The notes: generated by a model from the letters alone, not told the origin. Shown: positions 1-7,915, counted from the first letter of the stretch. The stretch is DNA of 39,323 nucleotides from an uncultured Acidimicrobiales bacterium (GCA_937976305.1 CALJSB010000038.1:1-39323), one strand, 5' to 3'. Numbers and translations are program-made.

Positions 1-589
1 CCGAGTTCGACGTGACGCCGAGCCAGAAGTCCTCGTTGCGGAAGTGATGCAATCGATGGTTACGAGCGAGCGAAGCGTAGAACCGGGTCGATGGCCGGTA
101 GCGGGTGTGGACCATCAGATGCGTCCACTCGTAATGCAGCAACCCGAGACAGGCCAGCGTGATCGCAGACAGAATCGAGCGACCGACGTCGGCGCCGATC
201 AGTGCAAACAGCGGAAGGCCCCACAACAACGAGAAGGCCGTAAACGCTCCCATGAACGCAATCACGTCGGCCCGAGACAGCAGGATCCAGCCAATGCTGT
301 TGGGGTCCAGGTGGTGTTCTCGGTGACCTCGCCCGGTCTTGAGCGTTGTCATGCGAAACGAGTCGACTGGCGCGTGGAGCAGGTACTTGTGAATCACCCA
401 TTCGACCGAGCCCGTGAGGGCCAGCGTCACGACGATCGCAACGAGATCGCCTCGCCCAAATCCACCGACTGCAAGACGGGCGGCCACGAGAACCAAACCG
501 ATGAGCATCAACAGCCGAGGTGAACCGGACCGCCGAAAAACGGCCCAGATCTGCCCGAGGGACGACAAGTCGGAGGCCTGCAATGACAT
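1..589 (-). CDS. Fatty acid hydroxylase / sterol desaturase family membrane protein (3' end cut by window)
   Basis: Reading the minus strand from an ATG at 589 gives 196 residues that stay open to the window edge, so the C-terminus is missing. His motifs typical of the di-iron membrane hydroxylase family are visible in order: HKYLLH, then HREHHLDP, HYEWTHLMVHTRY and NHRLHHFRNEDFWLG. Hydrophobic stretches (about residues 27-42, 50-60 and 100-140) separate them, as expected for an enzyme with its His cluster at the membrane face. The family uses O2 to hydroxylate or desaturate lipids, sterols or carotenoids; the substrate cannot be told from this sequence. The start lies 4 bp after the stop of the gene ending at 594, so the two are probably co-transcribed. 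Family call is firm, substrate unknown. Confidence 0.88.
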   Translation of the reverse strand, partial: MSLQASDLSSLGQIWAVFRRSGSPRLLMLIGLVLVAARLAVGGFGRGDLVAIVVTLALTGSVEWVIHKYLLHAPVDSFRMTTLKTGRGHREHHLDPNSIGWILLSRADVIAFMGAFTAFSLLWGLPLFALIGADVGRSILSAITLACLGLLHYEWTHLMVHTRYRPSTRFYASLARNHRLHHFRNEDFWLGVTSNS

Positions 590-593
590 CAGC

Positions 594-962
594 TCAGACC
601 GGACCCGTCAGGAAGAACGACCGAATGGTCAAACCGGTCAGGAAGAGGCTGCCCCAGCCATAGAGCAGGAAGCGCCACTCTTCGAGCTGCGAGCGATAGG
701 CCGCGATGATCGCCGTCGCGGCGAAAGCCACGAAGCCGTAGAACTGGTGGATCGACGGCGCCGTGACGTCGCCTGACTGCTGGCCGATCACACCGATTGT
801 CACCTCGATGCCGATGGTGATGTGAGCCGCGTAGGCGAAGTACCAGAACGCCTGACTCCGTAGTGCTTCGTTGCGATGCGCTGCGAGCGACCAGAAACCC
901 GTGATGCCGTTTGCGATCATCACTAGCCATGCAAAGGCGGCGTGAAACTCGAGGACCGACAC
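594..962 (-). CDS. Small four-helix membrane protein of unknown function
   Basis: 122 aa starting with GTG. There are about four hydrophobic segments (roughly residues 5-25, 38-58, 70-90 and 98-118) and scattered His residues (HAAF, AAHRNEA, AAHITIG, IHQFYGF) that could bind a metal or heme, though no known family motif is recognised. It sits directly upstream of the fatty-acid-hydroxylase-type gene with a 4-bp gap, so a partner role (electron supply or membrane scaffold) is a reasonable inference only. A TATTCT box lies 6 nt before the GTG, which suggests a leaderless transcript and supports this start. Confidence 0.7.
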   Translation of the reverse strand: MSVLEFHAAFAWLVMIANGITGFWSLAAHRNEALRSQAFWYFAYAAHITIGIEVTIGVIGQQSGDVTAPSIHQFYGFVAFAATAIIAAYRSQLEEWRFLLYGWGSLFLTGLTIRSFFLTGPV

Positions 963-974
963 CCGGTGAGAATA
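963..974 (-). promoter_or_regulatory. Leaderless-type -10 box for the 962-594 gene
   Basis: On the minus strand TATTCT (974-969) is followed by six bases and then the GTG start at 962. This TANNNT-N6-start spacing places transcription initiation at or next to the start codon. No clear -35 was found. Confidence 0.5.
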
Positions 975-1015
975 CCGGCACCCGCCCGGGGACCGCAGTC
1001 GACCAATACCCTCAC

Positions 1016-1324
1016 ATGGTGAGGCACCGTCGTTTCTACATCACATCGCTCGTCATCGACGGACGCCGAATTCCGTCGAAGGGGGGCGATCTGATCGTCG
1101 CTCGACGAGATGAGAACCCGGTGCTTGATTGGGAGCTCGTGCATCAAACGAGCGAGGACGTCCACATCGAACAGGCCGCCTACAACATTCATCTCGGCAG
1201 CCCCGAGGGTGACTTCGCAGGGCCCGCCTTGCTCGTGCGGTCCGACGGACGCAGCCACGTGTTTCGAGGAGCCGGCGAACTTGACGGCTTCGACGAAGGT
1301 CTGTTCAACGAGGCGGGCGACTGA
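1016..1324 (+). CDS. Hypothetical 102-aa protein
   Basis: I do not recognise the family. From the ATG at 1016 the protein begins MVRHRRFYITSLVIDGRR and is soluble, acidic overall and without Cys, signal peptide or membrane segments. An open frame runs further upstream to 911, but that part is antisense to the membrane protein gene and has a different composition, so the later ATG is preferred. The stop is 2 bp before the GTG of the GNAT gene, implying co-transcription. Its role cannot be inferred beyond that association. Confidence 0.6.
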   Translation: MVRHRRFYITSLVIDGRRIPSKGGDLIVARRDENPVLDWELVHQTSEDVHIEQAAYNIHLGSPEGDFAGPALLVRSDGRSHVFRGAGELDGFDEGLFNEAGD

Positions 1325-1326
1325 TC

Positions 1327-1884
1327 GTGGTGGTTCCGTCAGAGATCGCGACCGATCGACTGATCATGCGGCGCTGGAAGAACGCCGATCGTGAACCCTT
1401 CGCAGCGCTCAACGCCGACCCCGTCGTGATGGAGCACTTCCCCGCTCCCCTGTCCGAGATCGAGTCGAACATCATGGTCGACCGCATCGAGGCCGGGTTC
1501 GACGAGCGCCGCTATGGCCTGTGGGCGCTCGAGCGTCGGGAAGACAGCGCCTTTCTCGGCTTCACCGGCTTGATGTATGCCGACTTCGACGTGGAGTTTC
1601 TGCCCGGAGTGGAGATCGGCTGGCGACTCGCTCGCGACGCGTGGGGGCAGGGCTACGCAACTGAAGCGGCTGCGGCCGCGTTGTGGTTTGGGTTCGAGCA
1701 GTGCGGTCTCGACGAAATCTTGTCGTTCACCGCCGTGCCGAACCGACCAAGCCAGCGGGTCATGCAGCGCATCGGCATGACCCGAGACCGCCAGAACGAC
1801 TTCGAGCATCCCGCCGTCGCGGTTGGAGATCCGCTCCGCCCACACGTGCTCTACCGCCTCGCCAGATCCGACTGGAACGGCTGA
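1327..1884 (+). CDS. GNAT N-acetyltransferase, RimJ/RimL type
   Basis: 185 aa with two adjacent GTG codons (1327 and 1330) as candidate starts. The order is that of the RimJ/RimL/SpeG-type GNAT fold: TDRLIMRRW near the N-terminus, the beta strands around FLGFTGLMYAD, the conserved GWRLARDAWGQGYATEAAAA acetyl-CoA loop (about residues 98-117), and PNRPSQRVMQRIGM with the usual N-x-x-S-x-x-V-x-x-x-x-G pattern. The family moves an acetyl group from acetyl-CoA to amino groups of proteins or small molecules; the acceptor is not predictable. It lies 2 bp after the unknown 102-aa gene and ends before the hairpin repeat at 1896. Confidence 0.9.
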   Translation: MVVPSEIATDRLIMRRWKNADREPFAALNADPVVMEHFPAPLSEIESNIMVDRIEAGFDERRYGLWALERREDSAFLGFTGLMYADFDVEFLPGVEIGWRLARDAWGQGYATEAAAAALWFGFEQCGLDEILSFTAVPNRPSQRVMQRIGMTRDRQNDFEHPAVAVGDPLRPHVLYRLARSDWNG

Positions 1885-1895
1885 CTCGCTCCCCC

Positions 1896-2005
1896 GTTTT
1901 GGAGGCTCACGCCGGCGAAACAGTCGGCAGGGCACTCCAGTTCGGAACGGCCGGAGCGTTCTGGAGGCCCACACCGCCGAAACAGACGCTGGGGCACTCC
2001 AGTTC
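1896..2005 (+). repeat. Two 48-bp hairpin repeats with 62-bp period (family 1, locus 1)
   Basis: Copies at 1896-1943 and 1958-2005 are separated by a 14-bp spacer. Each has outer arms around TTGGAG/CTCCAG (TCTGGAG in the second copy) and an inner region; in the first copy the inner stem is GCCGGC/GTCGGC closing a GAAACA loop. The same architecture and the same 62-bp period recur at 29407-29516. Both loci lie between the 3' ends of convergent genes, so a bidirectional terminator or mRNA 3'-end stabiliser is a plausible role. The second copy here has lost some inner pairing. Confidence 0.75.
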
Positions 2006-2041
2006 GGCAAGCGGGGGCGGTCTGCCGGGGCGGCGGCTGAG

Positions 2042-2920
2042 TTACGAGCGGCGCCAGAAGTCGAGGGGGTCGGGTTGGCGTCGGAAGCCGGCCGCTTCGG
2101 CGAGCGCCATGGCGTCCTGAAAGCCGCCAGCGACCTTTGCGCCCTCATGGGCATCGGACCCAAACGACACGGCGCCACCGCCGACCTCGGCCCACCACTC
2201 GAGGATCAGCGGGTGAAGTTGGAGCCTGGTGTTGATCTCCAGCACACGGCCCGACCGAGCCAACGCTCGCAGCGTCTCTCGATACTCTTCTTCGAAGCCT
2301 GACGGGTCGTGTTGTCGACCGACGCGCTCGATCTGACGGGTGAGGTAGTCGATGTGGGCGAACACCTCCCAGTTGCCGTCGGCTTCGATCAGCGAGATGG
2401 CCTCAGAGAGATAGGCCCGAACCGCATCCCGTTCAGCCTCACCCTCGACTCGATCCGTGCGAAACCACTCGTCGATCAGGCGTGACTGCCCATCGATACT
2501 CATCGAATGGAGCGAACCGAGGACTCGCTCGAAGGGCCCAGACGCAAGTAGCTCAGTCGTCTTCTCCGGGAACCAATGCGGCTCGCCGATCTCGAGACCA
2601 GACAAGATTCGCAAGTCGGCAAACTTCGATCGGCACCGATCGATCTCCTCGAAGTTCGACTCGACGTCGACTTCCGGGGCGTGCACCACACCGTCATGTA
2701 CGTGGACGGAGAACCGGCCGAACCCCTCGACGGGGTCGCCAGGAACGACCCAGGGGGTGAGGTCGACATGTTCAGTGAACGCGATCGATGGCAGGCCCAG
2801 GTCAAGCGCTCGCTGACACGACGCTTCCATCGATCCGTTCTCGGCGTCCCACGAAAACTGCGTATGGGTGTGGTTGTCTGGCGGAAGGGCGCTCGCCGTC
2901 TCGGGATCGGACCCGCTCAC
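2042..2920 (-). CDS. PHP-domain phosphoesterase, histidinol-phosphatase (HisK) like
   Basis: 292 aa. The metal-binding motifs of the PHP fold are visible in order: HTHTQFSWD (H17, H19), FTEHVD (E50, H51), VLGSLHSM, FAHIDYL and FGSDAHEG near the C-terminus. The family hydrolyses phosphate monoesters, HisK members acting on L-histidinol phosphate, using a trinuclear metal site. No other histidine gene is in the window, so the substrate is open. The ATG overlaps the stop of the upstream deacetylase by 4 bp (ATGA), so translation is probably coupled. It is the last gene of the minus-strand run that starts at 7632. Confidence 0.85.
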   Translation of the reverse strand: MSGSDPETASALPPDNHTHTQFSWDAENGSMEASCQRALDLGLPSIAFTEHVDLTPWVVPGDPVEGFGRFSVHVHDGVVHAPEVDVESNFEEIDRCRSKFADLRILSGLEIGEPHWFPEKTTELLASGPFERVLGSLHSMSIDGQSRLIDEWFRTDRVEGEAERDAVRAYLSEAISLIEADGNWEVFAHIDYLTRQIERVGRQHDPSGFEEEYRETLRALARSGRVLEINTRLQLHPLILEWWAEVGGGAVSFGSDAHEGAKVAGGFQDAMALAEAAGFRRQPDPLDFWRRS

Positions 2921-3711
2921 AGACCCGGCAACATGTCAACGTGCTGTGGCCCGCCAGTTCCAGAGACACCCGGAACGTTGAACGACTCCTGACCAAAAGC
3001 CATGGCGAAGACCTCGTCCGGCATTTGTAGGAAGAAGCTGTCGGGACCGATCTGACTTCGGTGGGCCTGCATCGCCGCCTTCTTTTGCCCAACATGGGCA
3101 GCAACATCCACGACGAAACTGAGGTCGACCTCTTCGGTACCGAAACTCTCGACATCTTCGATCGACGGTCGCTCATCCTCAGCAACGTCACCAAGATCAG
3201 ACTGCATCATCTGGCGGACCGCGGTGCGATTGATCGTCGCCTCGAAGACGTGCTCGATCCCGAGCTCCTGTGCTGCTCGCAGACCCACTCGATGGACCTG
3301 AATGTGATCGGGGTGGCCGTAGCCGCCGTGATCGTCGTAGATGGTGAGAACACCGGCGTCGACCTCGGTCAAGATGTCAACGAGCCGCTTGGTCGCTTCG
3401 TCAATGTCGGCCTGCCAAAAGCATGCGGGGTTGTCGTTGGTGGGCTCGCCGTCCATGCCGGAGTCTTCGTAGCCGAGGAACCGAGGGGGCTCAGCGCCCA
3501 GCAACTCTGTCGATTCAGCCAGCTCAACGACGCGCCGTTCCCACAGTGCTTCGCCCTCGTCGAGCACGCCCTCTTGCGGTTCACCGACCTCGCCCCTCGT
3601 GGCACACACCAACACCACACGGTGCCCGGCCGCCGCCGCCTTGGCCATCAGACCTCCGGTAGAGATTGCCTCATCGTCAGGATGAGCGTGAAAGCAGACC
3701 AGTGTTGCCAT
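2917..3711 (-). CDS. PIG-L / LmbE-family deacetylase, MshB-like
   Basis: 264 aa from the ATG at 3711; the frame is open 14 codons further, but the family starts just before the first strand, MATLVCFHAHPDDE, so the later ATG is chosen. Zn ligands and catalytic residues are in place: H10, D12 and D13 of AHPDDE, and the GGYGHPDH block with H133 and H136. The middle block YEDSGMDG followed by FWQADID resembles MshB, which deacetylates GlcNAc-inositol in mycothiol synthesis, more than Mca. Other PIG-L enzymes have the same core and act on antibiotics or glycolipids. It overlaps the PHP gene by 4 bp and follows the sulfotransferase after 75 bp. Specificity is uncertain. Confidence 0.85.
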   Translation of the reverse strand: MATLVCFHAHPDDEAISTGGLMAKAAAAGHRVVLVCATRGEVGEPQEGVLDEGEALWERRVVELAESTELLGAEPPRFLGYEDSGMDGEPTNDNPACFWQADIDEATKRLVDILTEVDAGVLTIYDDHGGYGHPDHIQVHRVGLRAAQELGIEHVFEATINRTAVRQMMQSDLGDVAEDERPSIEDVESFGTEEVDLSFVVDVAAHVGQKKAAMQAHRSQIGPDSFFLQMPDEVFAMAFGQESFNVPGVSGTGGPQHVDMLPGL

Positions 3712-3786
3712 GGAAACAAGTCTGCCGCGACACGCCACGATTGAGCGGTCCACCGGATCGATGCACGACGGATGATCACCGGATGA

Positions 3787-4953
3787 CTATGAGGCAGCAG
3801 CCACCATCTCAATCGGCTTCGCCACGGTGCGCCGCTCATAGCCAAACCGGTCGAAGCCGAGGGCCCACTCTCGGTTGATGAGTTCAACCACTCGGTCGCT
3901 GAGCGGTGTGAACGAGTTTCGCTGGTAGCCCTCGATCGAAGCCAGGTACTCCGCGATCGGCCCTCGAACATCTTCGAAGCCGCCAAGGTTGAGCTCGCCA
4001 TAGACACGACCCAAGGTGTCGAGTGGCTGATCGACGAGGTCCTGATAACCGATCTCGATGAGTTGGCCTTCTGGAATGTGTGCCGCATCTCGGTCGTAGC
4101 GCTCCATCACCAACTGATAGATCTCCAGCACGTTCTTCTCGACGTCTTCGTCGTTGTACTTCTGCAAGGCAGTGAGCTCGAGGATCTTCTTGTGCAAGTT
4201 GACCGATGACGGGAACACCTCGTACGGCGTGCGGTGGATGAACACGAACTTCGCTCGAGGAAAGAGCTCGAGCAACAGCGGGATGCGGGCGGTGTTCACC
4301 GGGTTCTTCAGCAGCAGCCGTCGCTTGTCGTCGTGCAGCGCCGCCACCTTCAACAGCCGCAAGTACTTCCGTTTGAACTCGCGACGAGCTCGAGCCGGCG
4401 CACCGTTCATCAGGACGTAACGCTCGAAGGTCTCGATCGCCTGCTGTGGAAACAAGAACTGGAGATACCACGAATACGGCGTCACCTTGGCCAGCGGAAT
4501 CTCCTCCTCCTGGGGAGCGTCCATTGGCCAGGTCATGTTGTCCATCGGTCGCTGTTCCGGGACCGTTTTGCTGAGCATCGAGCGCAGCCAACCGTCGTTG
4601 GCAACCGAACAGTCTGGAGCCAGCGCCTCAAACATGCGCATGCAACCAAACCGGTCGTCGTGGCTCATCAGGTTGTGCAGGTGGGTGGTGCCACTTCGCC
4701 AGTGACCGATGATGAAGACAGGCTCATCGTCGAGACGCACGTCGTCGATCTCGTGGCGGTGGGTGGTCCACTCTGCCAGCTGGAGTGGTGCCCCGACCCA
4801 GCCACCTGCCGCGATACCAAGCGTGCGGCCAAGCCGGCTGGGGGCCAGCGTTGGCAGTCGGTGCGTGAGGCGCAGCAGGGTTGAGGTTCGGATGAACGAC
4901 AACAACCCGAGTTGATACCCCAGGTCGCTGTCGCCAAATCGTTGCTTAGACAT
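3787..4953 (-). CDS. Sulfotransferase-family protein
   Basis: 388 aa. The PAPS 5'-phosphosulfate loop reads PVFIIGHWRSGTTHLHNL (about residues 78-95) and the 3'-phosphate region is FPRAKFVFIHRTPYEVFPSS (about 240-260). This layout matches the Sulfotransferase_3-type bacterial enzymes that transfer sulfate from PAPS to hydroxyl or amine acceptors, often lipids or glycans. The gene overlaps the MFS gene by 8 bp and belongs to the run reductase, MFS, sulfotransferase. An alcohol made by the reductase would be a chemically sensible acceptor, but that is inference. Confidence 0.88.
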   Translation of the reverse strand: MSKQRFGDSDLGYQLGLLSFIRTSTLLRLTHRLPTLAPSRLGRTLGIAAGGWVGAPLQLAEWTTHRHEIDDVRLDDEPVFIIGHWRSGTTHLHNLMSHDDRFGCMRMFEALAPDCSVANDGWLRSMLSKTVPEQRPMDNMTWPMDAPQEEEIPLAKVTPYSWYLQFLFPQQAIETFERYVLMNGAPARARREFKRKYLRLLKVAALHDDKRRLLLKNPVNTARIPLLLELFPRAKFVFIHRTPYEVFPSSVNLHKKILELTALQKYNDEDVEKNVLEIYQLVMERYDRDAAHIPEGQLIEIGYQDLVDQPLDTLGRVYGELNLGGFEDVRGPIAEYLASIEGYQRNSFTPLSDRVVELINREWALGFDRFGYERRTVAKPIEMVAAAS

Positions 4954-6397
4954 GACGGACTCCTTCAGTGATCGTCGCTTGTTGGGTCGGCAGTGGTGAG
5001 CGATTGGCGGAAGCCAGCGATGGCATGAGCACCATCACGGCAACGGCCGTGGCGCCAAACATGACGCCGCAGGCAATCCAGCTGAGCCGGAAGGTGGCGA
5101 GCGTCGAGTCAGGTCCAACCAACGCCGTGGCGATCGCGATACCGACCGCCATGGCCAACTGGCGGACTGTCGTGGAGCCAGCGGCTCCCATCGCGTGTTG
5201 ATGCGGTGGCACATCGAGCATGGAGGCTGCGGTGAGCATCGGGAAGCCAGCGCCGACCCCCGCGCCCATCAACACCAGGCCGGGCAGCAACCCTGCGACA
5301 TACGACGGTTCGGAGCCGACCATGACGCTCCACCACACGATGGCCAGCAACGACGCAACAGCGCCGGCGGCGATCACATTGCGGTGGCCTCGAGCTGCTG
5401 CCAGCTTGCCCGCCGGACCAGACACGATGGCCATCACCACCGGACCGGGAGCAATGGCAAGACCAGACCGAAGCACCGAGTAGTTCCAGGTTTCGGCCAG
5501 AAAGGTCGGAGCGAACACCAGCCAGCCGGTGAAGCCAGCGACAAAGAGCAACGTGCCAACTGAGCCAGACGAGAAGCTCTGATGCCTCGCGATAGCAAGG
5601 TCGAAGACCGGCGTGCGGTGACGCTTCGAGCGGACCAAGAACAGGACGAGGCAAGCGATCGCCGCACCGGCCATACCGATGGTGGCAGGGCTGAACCAAC
5701 CAAGCGTCTCGGCAGCCACGATGATGAACACCAGCAGCCCGACGCCGATAGCTCCAACCGGAACAGCAATGAGGTCAACCTTGCGATTGATGTTCGGGTC
5801 GAGGCTTTCGGGAAGCACCCGAGCACCGACGACCGCAGTGATGATCGCCAACGGCACGTTCACGAGAAACACTGACCGCCAGCCTGCAGAAGCAACGAGA
5901 ACAGCGCCCAGTGTCGGACCGACAGCTGCCGCAAGGCCTGCCATCGCACCCCACACACCAATGGCCACATCGCGACGATCGTCTGGAACCACGTGGAGAA
6001 TCAGTGCGAGCGAAGCCGGAATGAGGAGCGCTCCCCCGACGGCTTGTACAGCCCGAGCCACAATCAACAGTCCGATGGTTGGGGCGAAACCGGATCCGAG
6101 CGAACCGATGGTGAACACGGCAAGCCCGGCCATGAAAAGGCGCTTGCGGCCGAAGCGTTCGGCCAGCCATCCGCCGATGAGCAACAACGCAGCAACGCCA
6201 ACGTTGTAGGCGGTGAAGACCCAGCTGAGCGTGGCTCGCGAGGCTTCGGGAAATGCGTCAGAGATCTCGGGGAACGCAACGGAGATGATCGTCAGTTCGA
6301 GAGCAATGAAGAACACGGCGATTGAGCCGAGAGCGATGACAAGACCGACAGGGGGCCCGGCTGGTGATTCGTTGTTCGTCGTCGTTGCAGACATCAC
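4946..6397 (-). CDS. MFS transporter, DHA2 / drug:H+ antiporter-like (about 14 TM)
   Basis: 483 aa with about 14 hydrophobic segments. Characteristic signatures are the loop GGWLAERFGRKRLFMAG after TM2 and the TM5-type motif VGPTLGAVLV. DHA2 members export hydrophobic drugs, lipids or metabolites using the proton gradient. The start overlaps the end of the reductase gene (ATGA, 4 bp) and the end overlaps the sulfotransferase by 8 bp, so it is translationally coupled on both sides. The context suggests export of a product made by its neighbours rather than a general drug pump. Confidence 0.9.
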   Translation of the reverse strand: MMSATTTNNESPAGPPVGLVIALGSIAVFFIALELTIISVAFPEISDAFPEASRATLSWVFTAYNVGVAALLLIGGWLAERFGRKRLFMAGLAVFTIGSLGSGFAPTIGLLIVARAVQAVGGALLIPASLALILHVVPDDRRDVAIGVWGAMAGLAAAVGPTLGAVLVASAGWRSVFLVNVPLAIITAVVGARVLPESLDPNINRKVDLIAVPVGAIGVGLLVFIIVAAETLGWFSPATIGMAGAAIACLVLFLVRSKRHRTPVFDLAIARHQSFSSGSVGTLLFVAGFTGWLVFAPTFLAETWNYSVLRSGLAIAPGPVVMAIVSGPAGKLAAARGHRNVIAAGAVASLLAIVWWSVMVGSEPSYVAGLLPGLVLMGAGVGAGFPMLTAASMLDVPPHQHAMGAAGSTTVRQLAMAVGIAIATALVGPDSTLATFRLSWIACGVMFGATAVAVMVLMPSLASANRSPLPTQQATITEGVRHV

Positions 6398-7632
6398 ACG
6401 ACCTCACGTTCGAGGTATGCAGAGCTGATCGATGCCGAGTCGTCAACAAGCGGCCGCCGACCGAATTCGGTGCCGATGGCAAAGCTGGCGATGGTCTCGA
6501 GATAGGACAGCGAAGGCGGCATCGCCACCCCGGCACCTTCGAGCACCAATCGTTCTCGCCGGTTGTCAAAGCGGGTCGACACGGCGGTGTAGGGCGCATA
6601 CGGGGCGAAGCCCCGCAAGCCACGTTCTCCGAGCCGTCCCCAACGGCGCAGCTTGGGTGCCGTCTTCGGCGCCTTGGCGGCGAGACCAACACCTGTTGTA
6701 AGTGCCGCCCATCGAGCCGGGCCGACGAGTTGCGGTTCACTCGGCTTCTTGTCGAGGAGGCGGGCCGTGCGCACGGTGACGTCGACGAACTGGGCGACAT
6801 TGAAGGCATCGGGGCCAGCCGTGAGGTGATGCCCCACGAAGTCGCCGCGTTCTGACTGCGCAAGTGTCACGAGCCCCCGAGCGACATAGTCGACACCCAC
6901 ACTGTCGACGAGCGACAACCCGGCATGGGGCATCACGGGCAGTTGCCCGTTGGCGATCATCCGCATCGGGGCGTAGAGCACATTCCAGTTGTCGGTGTGC
7001 CCGGTCAGCGTGTGCCCGCCAACGATCGACGGCCGGTAGATCGCGACGTCGATTTCGGTTTGATCGCGCAGCAGCCGTTCGGCCCTGGCCTTTGTGCGTT
7101 CGTAGGTGTTGCGAAAGTTGCCGGCCACGTCGGCAGGGATGTAGTCGGCGTCGACAAGACCGGTCTTGGTCCCTGCGACATAGGCGGTGCTCACGTGATG
7201 GAAGCAACCGAACCCGCCGAGCTCTGCAGCAGCCTTTGCCAACGCAAACACGTTGGCCGTGCCATCGACGTTGATGCGTTGCGCCTCGTCGAGATCGAGG
7301 TCGAACCTGACTGAGGCAGCACAGTGGATGATGTGGTGGGTGAGCGAGGCGACGTGACGCCACTGCTCGTCGGCCATTCCCATGTGGGATTCTTCGATAT
7401 CGCCCCGCACCCACAGCAGGCGATCGATCTCGTCCTGCTGTGGTGCACGACCGAGCGCGGCATGCAGCGTTTCAGCGCCGCGCACCTGAGCCGACTCATG
7501 GCTCGTCGCTCGGATAGGGCAGAGCAACGTCGCTGAGCTTGTCGCCAGCAGCTCGGCAATGACGGCACGGCCGAGAAAGCCGGTTGCCCCCGTCAGTAGT
7601 ACGGGATCCGCGAACAATCGTTCGAAGCTCAT
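6394..7632 (-). CDS. NAD(P)-dependent reductase of the fatty-acyl / thioester reductase type (NAD_binding_4)
   Basis: 412 aa. The Rossmann motif is LLTGATGFLGRAV (about residues 12-24). HCAASVRFDLDLDEAQRINVDGT and the catalytic YERTKARAE (YxxxK) follow in the order seen in fatty acyl-CoA reductases and the R domains that release thioester-bound acyl chains as aldehyde or alcohol. There is no carrier-protein or adenylation domain, so it would act on a free acyl-CoA or acyl-ACP. The frame opens at 7650, but the upstream ATG is embedded in AGGAGGG (7647-7641), which is 8 nt before the ATG at 7632; that Shine-Dalgarno decides the start. It is the first gene of the minus-strand operon and faces the acyltransferase gene at 7894. 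Confidence 0.85.
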   Translation of the reverse strand: MSFERLFADPVLLTGATGFLGRAVIAELLATSSATLLCPIRATSHESAQVRGAETLHAALGRAPQQDEIDRLLWVRGDIEESHMGMADEQWRHVASLTHHIIHCAASVRFDLDLDEAQRINVDGTANVFALAKAAAELGGFGCFHHVSTAYVAGTKTGLVDADYIPADVAGNFRNTYERTKARAERLLRDQTEIDVAIYRPSIVGGHTLTGHTDNWNVLYAPMRMIANGQLPVMPHAGLSLVDSVGVDYVARGLVTLAQSERGDFVGHHLTAGPDAFNVAQFVDVTVRTARLLDKKPSEPQLVGPARWAALTTGVGLAAKAPKTAPKLRRWGRLGERGLRGFAPYAPYTAVSTRFDNRRERLVLEGAGVAMPPSLSYLETIASFAIGTEFGRRPLVDDSASISSAYLEREVV

Positions 7633-7640
7633 TTTCTGTT

Positions 7641-7647
7641 CCCTCCT
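7641..7647 (-). promoter_or_regulatory. Strong Shine-Dalgarno fixing the reductase start
   Basis: AGGAGGG on the minus strand, 8 nt before the ATG at 7632. It overlaps an in-frame upstream ATG (7650), which is therefore rejected as the start. Confidence 0.8.
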
Positions 7648-7704
7648 CATATCAACGCCCGAAATGGCCGCCGACGGTGTCCTGATGTGATCCTCCCCCC
7701 GAGC

Positions 7705-7759
7705 CGTTACGCAGACGTTACGTGAGCGCTACCCAAGTGCTACCGGGGCGCTAGCGGGA
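7705..7759. promoter_or_regulatory. Array of five 11-bp direct repeats
   Basis: Five abutting 11-bp units fill this stretch: CGTTACGCAGA, CGTTACGTGAG, CGCTACCCAAG, TGCTACCGGGG and CGCTAGCGGGA, giving a core G(T/C)TA(C/G) every 11 bp on one face of the helix. Direct repeats of 11-bp period are the known pattern for OmpR-type winged-helix regulators in actinobacteria (PhoP boxes, GlnR boxes, SARPs). The array lies 73 bp upstream of the reductase start and 135 bp upstream of the acyltransferase start, so it could control either or both directions. No regulator gene is in the window. Confidence 0.65.
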
Positions 7760-7820
7760 GAAGTGTTCTCAGTGTGCGCCAGTGTGACGAACCCGTCTGA
7801 CGGCCCGCTGACACTTCACC

Positions 7821-7836
7821 TGTGTCGACTGACACA
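7821..7836. promoter_or_regulatory. Palindrome TGTGTC-gact-GACACA
   Basis: Perfect 6-bp arms around a 4-bp centre, with a further GACAC just upstream, in the divergent control region. Size and symmetry fit a dimeric helix-turn-helix operator. It lies just upstream of the -35 of the acyltransferase promoter. Confidence 0.4.
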
Positions 7837-7857
7837 GCGGGCAAGACCACAAAACCC

Positions 7858-7915
7858 TTGCCTCTCACCACTATTTGAGCGTATGCTCAAATCATGATCT
7901 TGAGCACTCGCTCAA
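7858..7915 (+). promoter_or_regulatory. Leaderless promoter overlapped by two TetR-type operators
   Basis: TTGCCT (7858-7863), an 18-bp spacer and TATGCT (7882-7887) form a good sigma-A-type promoter. Six bases later comes the ATG at 7894, so the mRNA is probably leaderless. The palindrome TTTGAGCGTATGCTCAAA (7874-7891; 7-bp arms, 4-bp centre) covers the -10. A second copy with 6-bp arms, TTGAGC-actc-GCTCAA (7900-7915), lies 25 bp further on, inside the first codons. This arrangement suggests tight repression by a TetR-type dimer, possibly inducible by a lipid ligand; the ligand is inference. Confidence 0.7.
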
